Origin: Caballeronia grimmiae | GTDB lineage: Bacteria; Pseudomonadota; Gammaproteobacteria; Burkholderiales; Burkholderiaceae | Assembly: GCF_000698555.1 (NCBI RefSeq) | Contig: NZ_JFHE01000040.1 | Coordinates: forward strand, 1 to 54,001 | Direction: 5' to 3' | Length of the DNA: 54,001 nucleotides | In this document: positions 34,386-43,823 of the stretch, piece by piece | How positions within the stretch are numbered: position 1 is the first letter of the stretch | How the letters are laid out: each line of letters starts with the position of its first letter | Translations under genes and position numbers: made by a program | The notes under the pieces: model-generated | The model's database searches: none | What the model saw: the letters and a program-made list of their open reading frames with translations, nothing else | What the model was told of the DNA's origin: nothing

Positions 34386-35153
34386 TCAGAGCACGGCGAG
34401 CCAGCCGCCGTCTACATAGATGATCTGGCCGTTCACATAGCTCGATGCCTGCGACGACAGATACACTGCGGTGCCGACGAGCTCATCGGGCTTGCCCCAG
34501 CGCTGTGAGGGATTGCTGCTGCGGACCCACGCATCGAAGGCGGCGTTGTCGACCAGCGCCTGGTTCATGTCGGTGAGGATGTAGCCGGGGCCGATGGCGT
34601 TCGCCTGAATGTTCGACGACGCCCATTCGGCACTCATCGCCCGGGTCAACATCTTGATGCCACCCTTTGCCGCTGTGTATGCGCCGATGGTCGCGCGTGC
34701 GCTTTCGCTGGTCAGCGAGCCGATGTTGACGATCTTGCCACCCGTGCGGCGCGCGATCATGCGACGTGCCGCTTCTTTCGCGACGATGAACGCGCTCGTC
34801 AAATTAGTGTCGATCACACGCTGCCAGTCGGCGAGTTCGAGTTCGACGAGCGGCTTGCGAAACTGGATGCCCGCGTTATTGATGACGATGTCGATCTGGA
34901 CGCCGTCACGGTCCCATTGCGCGAATGCGTTGGCAACGGCTGTTTCATCCGTGACGTCGAACGCGCGACCTTTTGCCTTGAAGCCTGCGCCTTCGAGTCG
35001 GTCTACCGCTTCGGCAACGGTATCGGCGCGCGTTCCGTTCACGATCACCCCAGCGCCCGCGGCCGCGAGCCCCTGCGCGAGCGCGAAGCCGATGCCTCTT
35101 GTGGAGCCGGTGATGAGCGCAGTGCGGCCGCTCAGATCGAATAACGATGTCAT
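34386..35153 (-). CDS. SDR oxidoreductase, gluconate 5-dehydrogenase-like
   Basis: The 255-aa classical SDR has TGSTRGIG (15-22), NNAGIQFRKP (92-101), and catalytic Ser146, Tyr159 and Lys163 (YTAAKGG). The NNAGIQFRKP segment and the C-terminal SQASSYVNGQIIYVDGGW match gluconate 5-dehydrogenase (IdnO/Gno) proteins, which interconvert gluconate and 5-ketogluconate. The Asn-Gly-Thr-Arg after strand 2 suggests NADP. ATG 35153 follows GGAAGAG. No idonate or gluconate transporter or kinase is adjacent, so the substrate is less certain than the fold. Confidence 0.85.
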   Translation of the reverse strand: MTSLFDLSGRTALITGSTRGIGFALAQGLAAAGAGVIVNGTRADTVAEAVDRLEGAGFKAKGRAFDVTDETAVANAFAQWDRDGVQIDIVINNAGIQFRKPLVELELADWQRVIDTNLTSAFIVAKEAARRMIARRTGGKIVNIGSLTSESARATIGAYTAAKGGIKMLTRAMSAEWASSNIQANAIGPGYILTDMNQALVDNAAFDAWVRSSNPSQRWGKPDELVGTAVYLSSQASSYVNGQIIYVDGGWLAVL

Positions 35154-35395
35154 ATGCTCTTCCATTCGAGTGTCGATAGCGCAGATTTTGACCTTTTCGG
35201 CCAAGCGGTGCTACCCAGCCTCCGGCGATCGACGGCAGAAAGCAGTGCACTGGATATGGTTCGACGAGTCAGTCGACTCAACGTGGAGTGTTTCGAATGA
35301 CAACGCGATGCTCGTTCGATGATCGAGGACATCGTCAGATTGCGGCAGATAGTCGAATCCAAAAAACATGACGAGGCGGGCGTGTGAATTAAAAC

Positions 35396-35975
35396 CTACT
35401 GCGGCGCTGATTCAGTCATTCCTTCGCTTGCGTCGTCGATCAAATTCAGTGCGACGGCCGGGTCGTCGATCTGGTCGATCGCGAGCATGGGGAACCGCGC
35501 GAGAAAAAGGGAAGTGACGGAGAGCCAGATATCCTGCGACGGCTGGAGCAAGAGAGACAGTCGGCCTGAAACAACTGGCTGGTGTAGCAGGCGGCCCGAT
35601 ACCCTTCATGCGCGATGTCTTCGATGGCCTGCTGATGCAGCAAGACGGCCGATTCCGGCTTCGGAGGACGCGCAGCCGAGATGATCGTCTGATTTCCGTC
35701 CAGCGCATAGAAAGTCTTCGCTTAGGTATCCGCGACGTTGCTCAGGGAATCGACCACCGCGGTGGTCTGCGACTGAAACCGTTCCGTGGGCGATTGTTAA
35801 ACTCGTAAGCGAAGACGGTGCACTGCGATATGCCCGCTGCATCTCCTAGGAGCTTCAAAACTTCCGCCGCGAAGGCGTTCGCATCAGTAGACCCGATGGC
35901 CGAAACCAGACTCGTTGCCCGTGACAAATCCAGATGGCCTGAGAGATTGGGGCGATCAAGCCGCCATGAGCGCAT
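35396..35975 (-). pseudogene. Frameshifted LuxR-like regulator remnant
   Basis: Read on the minus strand, protein-like segments continue one another but change frame at least three times. First MRSWRLDRPNLSG with LVSAIGSTDANAF and GISQCTVFAYEFNN; then TVSVADHRGGRF; then FYALDGNQTIISAARP with SAVLLHQQAIEDIAHEGY; then LLLQPSQDIWLSVTSLF to a stop at 35396. The order resembles the N-terminal sensor part of LuxR-family regulators from Burkholderia. No helix-turn-helix domain remains. Multiple shifts make a single sequencing error unlikely, so the gene is decayed. Confidence 0.65.
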
Positions 35976-36465
35976 GATTGGCCCCGAAGCGTGCCCAAAA
36001 AATTGTAAGCGACTCTGTGACGGAAGCTGGTGAGAGGCCGCCTTAGGCTGCCACGCCGATGCGCAGATCTGTGTGGACGCCGGGCCGGACCGCGCCGGCG
36101 ACTCGTCCACGATTTGATCGTGCAGCTTGGCTGTAAAGATGCAGTGCACGCGGATCGCGGGCCGTACTTCGCTGTGTCTCTGCGTCCAACAGCCCTGCGG
36201 AGAAGCGCCGCCCGCCTGCATCGATTCGCAACCCACATGCAAGCACGCCCATTACCGAAAGCAATTTCTTTATATATGCAGGTTTTCCTAGGGTCGCTAT
36301 GAGTTGACGGCGTCATGGCGCTGCTCTAACTTCGCGTTGTGATCACACATCAAATATCACGGCGGCGCTGAATACGTCTACAGAAAGACGCGGAAGCGAT
36401 CGGAGAGACTCGGAGAGCAGGTTCTTGCTCACTAGCGCGCTGCATGGATTGGGAGACAGATAGCT
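35976..36465. other. Intergenic region before the ACS transporter
   Basis: No gene is credible here. The most notable element is a perfect 10-bp palindrome TGTGATCACA at 36338-36347, 119 bp upstream of the transporter start, in an AT-rich context (CATCAAATATCAC). It could be a GntR- or CRP-type site for the transporter gene. The region from 35154 to 35395, on the other side of the LuxR-like remnant, shows no feature beyond the promoter of the SDR gene. Confidence 0.4.
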
Positions 36466-37800
36466 GTGAATGATATTGAAGCCCGAACGATCAAGAAGGT
36501 CATGGTGCGGCTAGTGCCGTTTCTCATGCTTTGCTACTTCGTCGCGTATCTGGACCGCGTCAATGTCGGGTTCGCGAAGCTTCAGATGAATGCTGCGCTA
36601 GGTTTGAGCGACACTGTGTACGCATTTGGCGCAGGGCTATTCTTCATCGCGTATTTCTTCCTGGAAGTTCCGTCGAACCTCGCGCTGCACAGATTCGGCG
36701 CCCGGCTGTGGATCGCCCGAATCATGCTGTCGTGGGGGTTTATCTCGTTGCTATTCGCGTTCATCCAGCCGATCTCAGACACCATCGGCGTCTCGAATCA
36801 AACGACCTTCTATACGCTTCGTTTCCTCCTCGGGGTCTGCGAAGCGGGCTTCTATCCGGGCGTTATCTTCTATCTGACGCTGTGGTTCCCAGCGGTGTAT
36901 CGAGCGCGAGTCGTGGCGTTCTTCATGCTGGCGATTCCGTTTTCGTCGGTGGTCGGAGCGCCCATCTCAGGCGCCTTGCTGAACATTTCTGCCGCGGGCT
37001 TGCATGGATGGCAGTGGCTGTTCATTCTGGAGGCGCTGCCCTCGGTGGTGCTGGCGCTGGTCGTGGTGTTCTATTTGACGGACCGCCCATCTCAAGCCGC
37101 ATGGCTCCAAAAGGATGAGATTAACTGGCTCGAAAAATCTATCGAGCAGGAGCAGCAAAGCAAGCTTTCCGCGGGACACGGACATATCGGGATCAAGGAG
37201 TTCGTCAGTGATCCGCGGATGCTCATTTGTTCGTTTGTCTACTTCTGCCTGAACGCGGCCAACTACGGCGTGGCGTTCTTTCTGCCGACGATCGTCAAGG
37301 GCTTCGGCGCCAGTAACTTCGAAACCGGAGTGCTGGCTGCCGTACCGTTCGTCTTTGGCGCAATCGGCATGGTGCTTCTCTGCCGAAATTCCGACCGCAC
37401 GCTCAAGCGCCGCGAGCATGTTGCCTTCGCATTGTTGCTGGCTGGACTAGGCGTAGGCGGGGCCGGACTGGTCAGTGCACCGGTTCTGGTGCTTGCCCTG
37501 CTGTGCGTGGGTCAGATCGGCTGCTCGGCGATGCCGCCGCTACTTTGGCCCATCCCCACAGCGTTTCTTACCGGTGCGTCAGCGGCCGGCGGGATTGCGG
37601 CAATAAATTCGGTCGGAAATCTCTCGGGCTTCGTCGGTCCATACGTGATGGGCTATCTGAAGGATCTGACTGGTAACTTCACTACCGGACTACTGGTGCT
37701 TGGAGGCTGTGCACTCGTTGGCGCTGTTGTTACGCTCTTCATAAAACAGGCTCCGGCGGTCGGCACGACAGGTCTTGCGCAGCCGGAATCAACTCACTGA
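36466..37800 (+). CDS. MFS transporter, anion:cation symporter (ACS) family
   Basis: The 444-aa protein has twelve predicted helices and ACS family marks: LVPFLMLCYFVAYLDRVNVGFAKLQM at the N-terminus, the FFLEVPSNLALHRFGARLWIAR loop after helix 2, and RFLLGVCEAGFYPG in helix 4. ACS members take up organic anions such as hexuronates, phthalate or 4-hydroxyphenylacetate. It uses a GTG start at 36466 with GGGAGA 9 nt upstream. No catabolic gene is adjacent on the same strand, so the substrate cannot be inferred. Codon use is less GC-biased than in the core genes, which fits an accessory gene. Confidence 0.88.
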   Translation: MNDIEARTIKKVMVRLVPFLMLCYFVAYLDRVNVGFAKLQMNAALGLSDTVYAFGAGLFFIAYFFLEVPSNLALHRFGARLWIARIMLSWGFISLLFAFIQPISDTIGVSNQTTFYTLRFLLGVCEAGFYPGVIFYLTLWFPAVYRARVVAFFMLAIPFSSVVGAPISGALLNISAAGLHGWQWLFILEALPSVVLALVVVFYLTDRPSQAAWLQKDEINWLEKSIEQEQQSKLSAGHGHIGIKEFVSDPRMLICSFVYFCLNAANYGVAFFLPTIVKGFGASNFETGVLAAVPFVFGAIGMVLLCRNSDRTLKRREHVAFALLLAGLGVGGAGLVSAPVLVLALLCVGQIGCSAMPPLLWPIPTAFLTGASAAGGIAAINSVGNLSGFVGPYVMGYLKDLTGNFTTGLLVLGGCALVGAVVTLFIKQAPAVGTTGLAQPESTH

Positions 37801-37928
37801 CTGACGGCCCGTTCATCGCGTAGTCGTCGCGCACGTTTAGCTAACGCTGGGCGGCGTATCTTCACTGGTACGCGGAACGGTTAGTGGACGTGCCATCGCC
37901 TTGCTTTACATCTCGCGCGACAAGGGCA

Positions 37929-37958
37929 GGGAACTGAGGGCGTTGTCCCTCAGTTCCC
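37929..37958. repeat. Perfect 12-bp inverted repeat in the gap after the ACS transporter
   Basis: GGGAACTGAGGG / CCCTCAGTTCCC, two exact 12-bp arms around a 6-nt spacer, lies between the convergent ACS transporter and HD-protein genes. No T run flanks it. It may act as a two-way transcript end or be part of a mobile or dispersed repeat. The rest of the 342-bp gap (37801-38142) shows nothing else. Confidence 0.6.
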
Positions 37959-38142
37959 GCTCGCCACTCGCTCGTCGACCGTTTCAGAGCCGAGAACCTA
38001 ACGGCTTTCTGCATGGCGTGCCGACTGGGTGATGGCCGTTGCTACGGATGAAACAGACACTGGGTTGGAGCCGCCCGACACACGTCGCCTTATCGCGACA
38101 ACCCAATCACCATCTCGTGCTGATAAGCCGGACGCGAGGTTC

Positions 38143-38802
38143 TCAGCCCCAGCTCGAGTTCAAGATGATGCTGCACAGGTCGGCTCTAACGAAGCCAGGA
38201 TCCTTGTACGCAATGAAGTCATCGTTGAAGGTGCCGAACGTGGTGCCCGGGCGATGCTTCATGCCCTCGTAGAAGGCATCGATCATCTTGCTCGCGAAAG
38301 CGGTGCCGCGCGGATAGGATGCGAGGACCGCCGCTCGTTGTTCTTCTGTGTATCCTTCGAAGCCTCGTCCCGCCACGTCCATCCCGGCACCGGCCTGGAC
38401 GAGCGCAACTTCCGGGTGCGTGTGCTCGGGGATACCCGGCGTCGTGTGCAGCGCAATAGCCGTCCATACCTTCTGTACTTCCGCCTCGCCGATGTGATGG
38501 CTTCGTAAGAAATCACGGGCGGCGTTCGCGCCATCGACTTCGAAGCGAAGCTGGCTTTCGCGATAGACGGACGTCAGGCCGACATCGTGGAACATGGCCG
38601 CGACGTAAAGCAACTCTTCGTCGAAGGCGAGGTTCTTTCGCTTGCCGAGTAGAGCGCCCCAAAGGTACACGCGCGTTGAGTGGTGGAATAGAAATTCGCT
38701 TTCGGTATCGCGAATGAGTTCAGTCGCCTCACGCGCTAGCTGGCTGTCGGGAATCACGATGCCGAGGTTTTCGTTCGTCGGCAGAAGTCTGTGTTGTTTC
38801 AT
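38143..38802 (-). CDS. HD-domain hydrolase (cyanamide hydratase-like)
   Basis: The 219-aa protein has an HD metal site: His41 in FLFHHSTRVYLWGALLG, His72-Asp73 in YVAAMFHDVGLT and a later His-rich helix (WTAIALHTTPGIPEHTH). The arrangement matches the HD group that includes cyanamide hydratase and nucleotide/nitrile-related hydrolases, cytosolic metal enzymes. The substrate is unknown. It is transcribed alone, with the LysR gene further upstream on the same strand at 39241-40230. Confidence 0.8.
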   Translation of the reverse strand: MKQHRLLPTNENLGIVIPDSQLAREATELIRDTESEFLFHHSTRVYLWGALLGKRKNLAFDEELLYVAAMFHDVGLTSVYRESQLRFEVDGANAARDFLRSHHIGEAEVQKVWTAIALHTTPGIPEHTHPEVALVQAGAGMDVAGRGFEGYTEEQRAAVLASYPRGTAFASKMIDAFYEGMKHRPGTTFGTFNDDFIAYKDPGFVRADLCSIILNSSWG

Positions 38803-39240
38803 CGGTTAGGGTAATCAGAGAGCGGACGGTTCTATGTCGTATGCAATGCGTCCGGCGGGTAAGTAGAGCAATGTAATGACAGCACCGACTTTCACCTCTG
38901 GGAAACGCTTCGTGCGCTGAAGTGATGACGTCGATTAGCCGATCCTTAGCGTCGCCTGCAGCAACTTGGGCGCGCGACGGTTCCACATTTGCCCCCGTTG
39001 TTGAGTAGCGTACAGGGTTGAGAATGCCCTCAACGACTGCGATACAACTTCGCGGTTCGAAAAAAAACGATTAGCGAATTGACTCACAATGACGCTTTCC
39101 ACGTCGGTCAGTTCATAGGTCGCTTCAATGTCGTCGGTGAACATTGAATAGCCTTTGTCGGATGCTTGGATAAAGGCTACAGCGACAGTTTCCGTCGAGG
39201 AAGTGCATTTTTTGCCAAACCAGAATGCATGACGTGCAGT
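38803..39240. other. Intergenic region between HD protein and LysR gene
   Basis: A 69-codon minus-strand frame at 38935-39144 (DDIEATYELTDVESVIVSQF, then NRFFSNREVVSQSLRAF) looks more protein-like than most short frames, with an AAAGG site upstream of its ATG, but it has no recognisable family. A run of eight A (39060-39067) has no stem beside it. I see nothing else. Confidence 0.3.
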
Positions 39241-40230
39241 TCACCGGCGTGACTTGCCCCTGACGCGCTGTGCGTCGGTGTTCGCGATATGCCGCGCCGC
39301 GTCTGCCAACATCGTTCGCAGCCATGTATGACCTTGGTCGTGAGTGTGACGCTCGTGCCAAATCATCTGCAAGGATCGCGTGGTGGCCTTCCATGGCAGT
39401 TCCGCTGCGTACACCGTCCCCGCCTGACTAAAAAGCCTTGCAAGCGACGCAGGAACTATTGCTGCGGCCGGGGTCCCGGCTAAGAGCGAGGGAATAGCCA
39501 GAAAGTGAGGCTGAACGATTCTGAACTGAGGCCTTTTGCCAATCGATTCATATGCGGCCTCCACCTCAGCCCGGTCGAACATCTCAGTCCTGCGAGTCAG
39601 TCCTCGCTCGGACAGGAAGCCATCGTCCGTCCCTCCCGTCGATACAACGAGCAAAGGCAAGTTAGCGAGATCCTTCAAACGAATTTTTCGTCCCGCGAGA
39701 GGGTGGTCCGACGCGATAACCAACACCTCCCTTTCTTCAAACAACTTCTGTTCGTAAATACGAGGCGGCACGTTGGAAAACGATCCCAGTGCAATTTCAA
39801 CACGGCCGATATCGATCTGCGTGGTCAGATCGATCCTGCTCGCAGGCAAGACCGTGGCACTCGCCCGCGGTGCTGCAATCGACGTCGCACGGAAGAACGG
39901 CGGCAATACCACGGCGGTCAGGTAGTCCGTCGCCGCTATGCAGAACTGTCTGTCGGTGCTGGCCGGGTCGAAATGCTTCGGTCCCACTGCACGGTCGATG
40001 ATAACGAGGGCATCTCGTACTAGGGGAGCCATTTCGAGCGCCCGAGTGGTCGGTTCCATTCCGGCGACCGTTCGTACGAACAAGTCATCGTTGAAGAACC
40101 CTCGCAGCCGCGATAGCGCATGACTGACTGCGGAAGGGCTTAAGTTGATTGCCTCGCTGGCACGAAGCACGTTCCGCTCGCGGAGGACCGCATCGAAGAC
40201 GCGGAGCAAGTTCAGATCAAGATTACTCAT
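39241..40230 (-). CDS. LysR family transcriptional regulator
   Basis: The 329-aa protein starts with the NodD-like LysR pattern LDLNLLRVFDAVLRERNVLRASEAINLSPSAVSHALSRLR in outline, typical of the subgroup that regulates aromatic or antibiotic-related genes, and continues with a full effector domain (FCIAATDYLTAVVLPPFF). A 25-residue basic tail (QRVRGKSRR) ends it. No gene lies immediately divergent from it, so its target is uncertain; the HD-protein gene downstream is the nearest candidate. Third-position composition is less GC-biased than in core genes. Confidence 0.88.
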   Translation of the reverse strand: MSNLDLNLLRVFDAVLRERNVLRASEAINLSPSAVSHALSRLRGFFNDDLFVRTVAGMEPTTRALEMAPLVRDALVIIDRAVGPKHFDPASTDRQFCIAATDYLTAVVLPPFFRATSIAAPRASATVLPASRIDLTTQIDIGRVEIALGSFSNVPPRIYEQKLFEEREVLVIASDHPLAGRKIRLKDLANLPLLVVSTGGTDDGFLSERGLTRRTEMFDRAEVEAAYESIGKRPQFRIVQPHFLAIPSLLAGTPAAAIVPASLARLFSQAGTVYAAELPWKATTRSLQMIWHERHTHDQGHTWLRTMLADAARHIANTDAQRVRGKSRR

Positions 40231-40746
40231 TTCGATAGCGGCTTATGCGTCAGCAGGTTCGTGCGATTCACGCACACTCGATGACATCATGGCCCTGCGT
40301 GTGCTTATCTGGAATAGCCAATTCAAAGCGGCGAAGGCAAAGCTTCGGCCACAAGCACGCGGCGATAACGAAGATCGGCGGTGCTCTGGTTGCGACCGTG
40401 GCGCAATCAAGGCATGTACCCAAAGCGATTGGATCGACGGGCTGTACCGCTTTTGATCCATTCATTAGAACGGCGGCAAGCGCGGAGCAGTCGCTTAGGC
40501 ACGGGACGTGTCTATGACGGGCTGGTGATCGCCGATCGTAGGTCGGATATTTGGCGCGCTCGCCATCGTCCGGGTGAATCCGGGATCGCACCCGAATAAA
40601 CGGAAAACTCATTGCGCGGCGCACAATGCACGCGCAATCGCGAGCGATGCAAAGCACGAGCGGCTCCCCATCACTCAAGAATGAAACGCATCAAAAGCAT
40701 ACGCAAAGAAACGACCAAAATCCCGTTTTGCGACCGCCGACGCGAC
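40231..40746. other. Intergenic region before the AtuA operon end
   Basis: The 516 bp contain short frames on both strands without ribosome sites or protein-like sequence. It is the 5' side of the LysR gene and the 3' side of the AtuA operon. A short GC dyad (CGGGTG/CACCCG) lies near 40570. No gene or RNA element is supported. Confidence 0.4.
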
Positions 40747-41064
40747 TCAATCCGCGACAGGCTCCTCGATGTCGATATCGAGTAGCGCCGCGCTCACCGA
40801 CTTGCCGTGTGCGTCGAGCGCGAGCGAACGCGTGACGCCGCCGCCCAGCGCACGTCCCAGCACAAAATTGAAGGCATTCAAAAGCGGCAGTTCGTAGCGC
40901 GCGACATCGCCTTTGACGACCTCGGCGAGATGCGCCTTCACGCGCTCGGGCGTCAGTTGTTTGCGCAGATGCGCGTAGTGTCTTTGATCGAAACAGATCA
41001 CCGAGACATTCAGCGTGTTGCCCTTGTCGCCGGTGCGGCCATGCGCCAGTTCACGCAGTTTCAT
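40747..41064 (-). CDS. AtuA-like C-terminal domain protein
   Basis: The 105-aa protein begins MKLRELAHGRTGDKGNTLNVSV, the typical start of the AtuA-like ferredoxin-fold domain that in Pseudomonas AtuA is fused to the C-terminus of the large domain. The RTGDKG motif and the NFVLGRALGGGVTRSLALD segment are kept. Its ATG (41064) overlaps the end of the upstream gene by 14 bp, so the two halves are co-translated and probably form one complex. Confidence 0.85.
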   Translation of the reverse strand: MKLRELAHGRTGDKGNTLNVSVICFDQRHYAHLRKQLTPERVKAHLAEVVKGDVARYELPLLNAFNFVLGRALGGGVTRSLALDAHGKSVSAALLDIDIEEPVAD

Positions 41065-42409
41065 CCTTGGCCTCCACAAATTCGAAAACGGGATTCACAT
41101 GCTCGCGCGAGAGCAGCACGGATTGCACCGCGATGACTTCACGCGTGTTCTTTGTCACGCCGCCGCCGCCCGCCGGACCGTTGGTATAGAGCGTTTCGAC
41201 TTCGTTGCCGATGCGCGCCGCCTCCTTTGCGTTCGACGTCCGCCCAGCGACGCGCACGCGGACTTCGAAAGGATCGTCATTGCCGGACGCTAGCGCATCG
41301 CCATAGAGCGCGTTCACGCCGATCAGGTCGAAACGCAGTTCGCTGGTGTCGACGCCCGTGATCGCGAGACGTTCACGCACGATATCGAGCGCGAGCCTCG
41401 CGCGCGCCACCGCGCCCGGTCCGCCATAGGAAATCTGGCCTTCGCCGATGAAGCCGTCAGCATAGGCGACGGATACTTTGAGCGTATCCGTGCGCGCATT
41501 GCCGCGCCCGCCCGAGACGCGCACGCGGTCCTGCGCCTCCTGCCTCACGCGCACCTGCGTGAAGTCCGCGACGACGTCGGGCTGGTAGTAACGCGCCGGA
41601 TCGTGAATCTCGTAGAGCAGTTGTTCCTTGCACGTCGCCTCAGTCACGGCGCCGCCCGCATGTGGCACCTTCGTCACGATGATCGAACCGTCCGCGCTCA
41701 CCTCGCCGAGCGGAAATCCGAGCCGCGCGAGATTGCCGACACCCTTGTAACCGGGATCGGCGAAGTAGCCGCCCGTCACCTGTCCCGCGCATTCGAGCAG
41801 ATGCCCGACCACGGTCGCCTGCCCGAGCGTGTTCCAGTCGTCCATGTTCCAGCCGAATTCGTGGATGAGCGGCGCCGTGAACAACGACGGGTCCGCGACG
41901 CGCCCCGTCAACACGATATCCGCGCCCGCTGCAAGCGCGCCGACGATAGGCGCGGCGCCGAGATACGCATTGGCCGATACGATGCGTTGTGCATACGCGC
42001 CAAGCTTGTCGCCCGATTCCTCGAAGCGCAGGTTCGCGCGCAGGACGACGTCGAGCACATCGTCGCCGGTGACCGCGGCGATCTTGAGGCCATCGAGCCC
42101 GAGTTCGCGGGCGATCTGCGCGGTTTTGCGCGCAGCCGCACGAGGATTGGCCGCGCCCATGTTCGAGATGATGCGTACGCCGTTTCTCACCGCGACGGGC
42201 AGCACTGCGCGCATGCGCGCTTCGAGCAGCGGGTCGTAACCGAGATCGGGATTGTTGCGGCGCGCCTGCTGGGCGATAGCAATCGTGCGTTCGGCAAGGC
42301 ATTCGAACACGAGATAGTCGAGCGCGCCGTGTTCGGCCAGTTCGACCGCAGGCTCGATGCGATCGCCCGAATAGCCCGCGCCCGCGCCGATTCTGATGAT
42401 GTCTTTCAT
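41051..42409 (-). CDS. AtuA family protein (DUF1446)
   Basis: The 452-aa protein is a DUF1446/AtuA protein: IRIGAGAGYSGDRIEPA at the start, DYLVFECLAERTIAIAQ, and GADIVLTGRVADPSLF, all family motifs. AtuA belongs to acyclic terpene breakdown in Pseudomonas, but most relatives in Burkholderia are of unknown reaction and are linked to tricarboxylate or hydroxy-acid uptake. It starts 9 bp after the CitMHS gene. The companion C-terminal domain is a separate gene here, a split arrangement. Confidence 0.85.
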   Translation of the reverse strand: MKDIIRIGAGAGYSGDRIEPAVELAEHGALDYLVFECLAERTIAIAQQARRNNPDLGYDPLLEARMRAVLPVAVRNGVRIISNMGAANPRAAARKTAQIARELGLDGLKIAAVTGDDVLDVVLRANLRFEESGDKLGAYAQRIVSANAYLGAAPIVGALAAGADIVLTGRVADPSLFTAPLIHEFGWNMDDWNTLGQATVVGHLLECAGQVTGGYFADPGYKGVGNLARLGFPLGEVSADGSIIVTKVPHAGGAVTEATCKEQLLYEIHDPARYYQPDVVADFTQVRVRQEAQDRVRVSGGRGNARTDTLKVSVAYADGFIGEGQISYGGPGAVARARLALDIVRERLAITGVDTSELRFDLIGVNALYGDALASGNDDPFEVRVRVAGRTSNAKEAARIGNEVETLYTNGPAGGGGVTKNTREVIAVQSVLLSREHVNPVFEFVEAKDETA

Positions 42410-42418
42410 GGTTCGTCC

Positions 42419-43723
42419 TTACAGCGGAAACACGCCCAGCACGACGCACGCGATCGTCATGACGATCGACGCGCCAAACAGCAGCGGGAACGTGAACTTC
42501 TGATGATCCGCGAGATCGATGCCGCACAGTCCGACGACGAGAAACGTCGCGGGCGTGAGCGGGCTCACGGGAAAGCCGGTCGTCATCTGGCCGAGCAGCG
42601 CGGCCTGGCCGACATGCACCGGCGCCACGCCGAGCTGCGACGCAACTTCGGCGACCACGGGCAGCACGCCGAAATAGAACGAATCGGGATCGAAGAGCAT
42701 CGACAGCGGCATCGACACCAGACCGAGGGCGACGGGAATGTGCCCGGCAAGCGCGGGCGGCACGAAGCCGACGGCTGCCTGCGCCATCGCCTTCAGCATG
42801 CCGGTGCCTTGCATGATGCCGGTGAACACGCCGGCCGCGAGCAGAATGCCGGCCATCATCAGCGCGGCGCGCGCGTGCGCATCGATGCGCTTTCTCTGCA
42901 TGTCGACGTTCGGGTAATTCACCATCAGCGCGATGCACAGTCCGACCATGAACATGATCGCGGGCGGAATCTTCTCGCCCATGACGACCATCGTGCCGAG
43001 CACGACGATCGTCAGCACGATGTTGAACCAGAAGTTCTTCGGGCGGCGCAGCGCTTCTTCCTCGGGCGTGAGCTTACGTTCGGGCATCGGAATCGAACCG
43101 GTCGCGCTCGAATAGCCGAGGCGCTTTTCCTCGCGCCGGCCGAGCCACCACGCCATGCCGAACACGAACACGAGGCCGATAGCCTGCACGGGAATGAGCG
43201 GGTTGAAGAGCGATGAGATCGGCAGATGCAGCGACGCCGATGCGCGAATCATCGGCCCCGTCCATGGCAGAAAATTGATGCCCGCCGCCATCGACACCGC
43301 AGCGGCCAGCACGCGCTTGTCCATGTTCAGGCGTTCGTAGAGCGGCAGCATCGCGGGGATCGTCACGAGAAAACACACCGCGCCGGAGCCGTCGAGGTGG
43401 ATGAGGAGTGCGAGCAGCGTCGTGCCCATCACGATGCGCGTCGGTTTGGTGCCCACCGCGCGCAAAATGCGGTCGATGATCGGATCGAGCGTGCCCGCAT
43501 CCGTAATCGTGCCGAAATAGAGGATCGCAAACACGAACATGCCGACGACAGGCGCGAGGTTCTTCAATCCGTCGATGACGAACTTGCTCGTCTGCAATCC
43601 GAATCCGCCGATCAGCGACGCCGCGATCGGCACGATGATCAGCGCCACGAGCGGCGACATGCGTTTGGAAAGAATCGCCCCGAGCAGGACGACGATGGTG
43701 GCGAGGCCGAGCAACGGCAGCAT
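42419..43723 (-). CDS. CitMHS family citrate/carboxylate transporter
   Basis: The 434-aa protein has about eleven membrane helices and matches the CitMHS (citrate-Mg2+:H+ symporter) family by LVALIIVPIAASLIGGFG, the HLDGSGAVCFLVTIPAMLPLY motif, and the C-terminal LLGQMTTGFPVSPLTPATFLVVGL. It should take up citrate or a similar di- or tricarboxylate as a metal complex. It is the first gene of an operon with the AtuA pair, and is divergent from a LysR regulator. Confidence 0.9.
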   Translation of the reverse strand: MLPLLGLATIVVLLGAILSKRMSPLVALIIVPIAASLIGGFGLQTSKFVIDGLKNLAPVVGMFVFAILYFGTITDAGTLDPIIDRILRAVGTKPTRIVMGTTLLALLIHLDGSGAVCFLVTIPAMLPLYERLNMDKRVLAAAVSMAAGINFLPWTGPMIRASASLHLPISSLFNPLIPVQAIGLVFVFGMAWWLGRREEKRLGYSSATGSIPMPERKLTPEEEALRRPKNFWFNIVLTIVVLGTMVVMGEKIPPAIMFMVGLCIALMVNYPNVDMQRKRIDAHARAALMMAGILLAAGVFTGIMQGTGMLKAMAQAAVGFVPPALAGHIPVALGLVSMPLSMLFDPDSFYFGVLPVVAEVASQLGVAPVHVGQAALLGQMTTGFPVSPLTPATFLVVGLCGIDLADHQKFTFPLLFGASIVMTIACVVLGVFPL

Positions 43724-43823
43724 GTGTCTGTCTCCGAATCTTGTTTTTTGATGACGCCCAGAGTAAGTTCGAAGCAGCGATCACACAATTGAAATGATTT
43801 GATCCCAGCTATCACGAACCATA

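Noticed and set aside
39060..39080. Run of eight A/T as a terminator
   Set aside because: No GC stem lies next to it on either strand.
41603..43216. 537-codon plus-strand frame over the AtuA/CitMHS genes
   Set aside because: Composition is that of a codon-bias shadow, and both genes below it have complete family motifs on the other strand.
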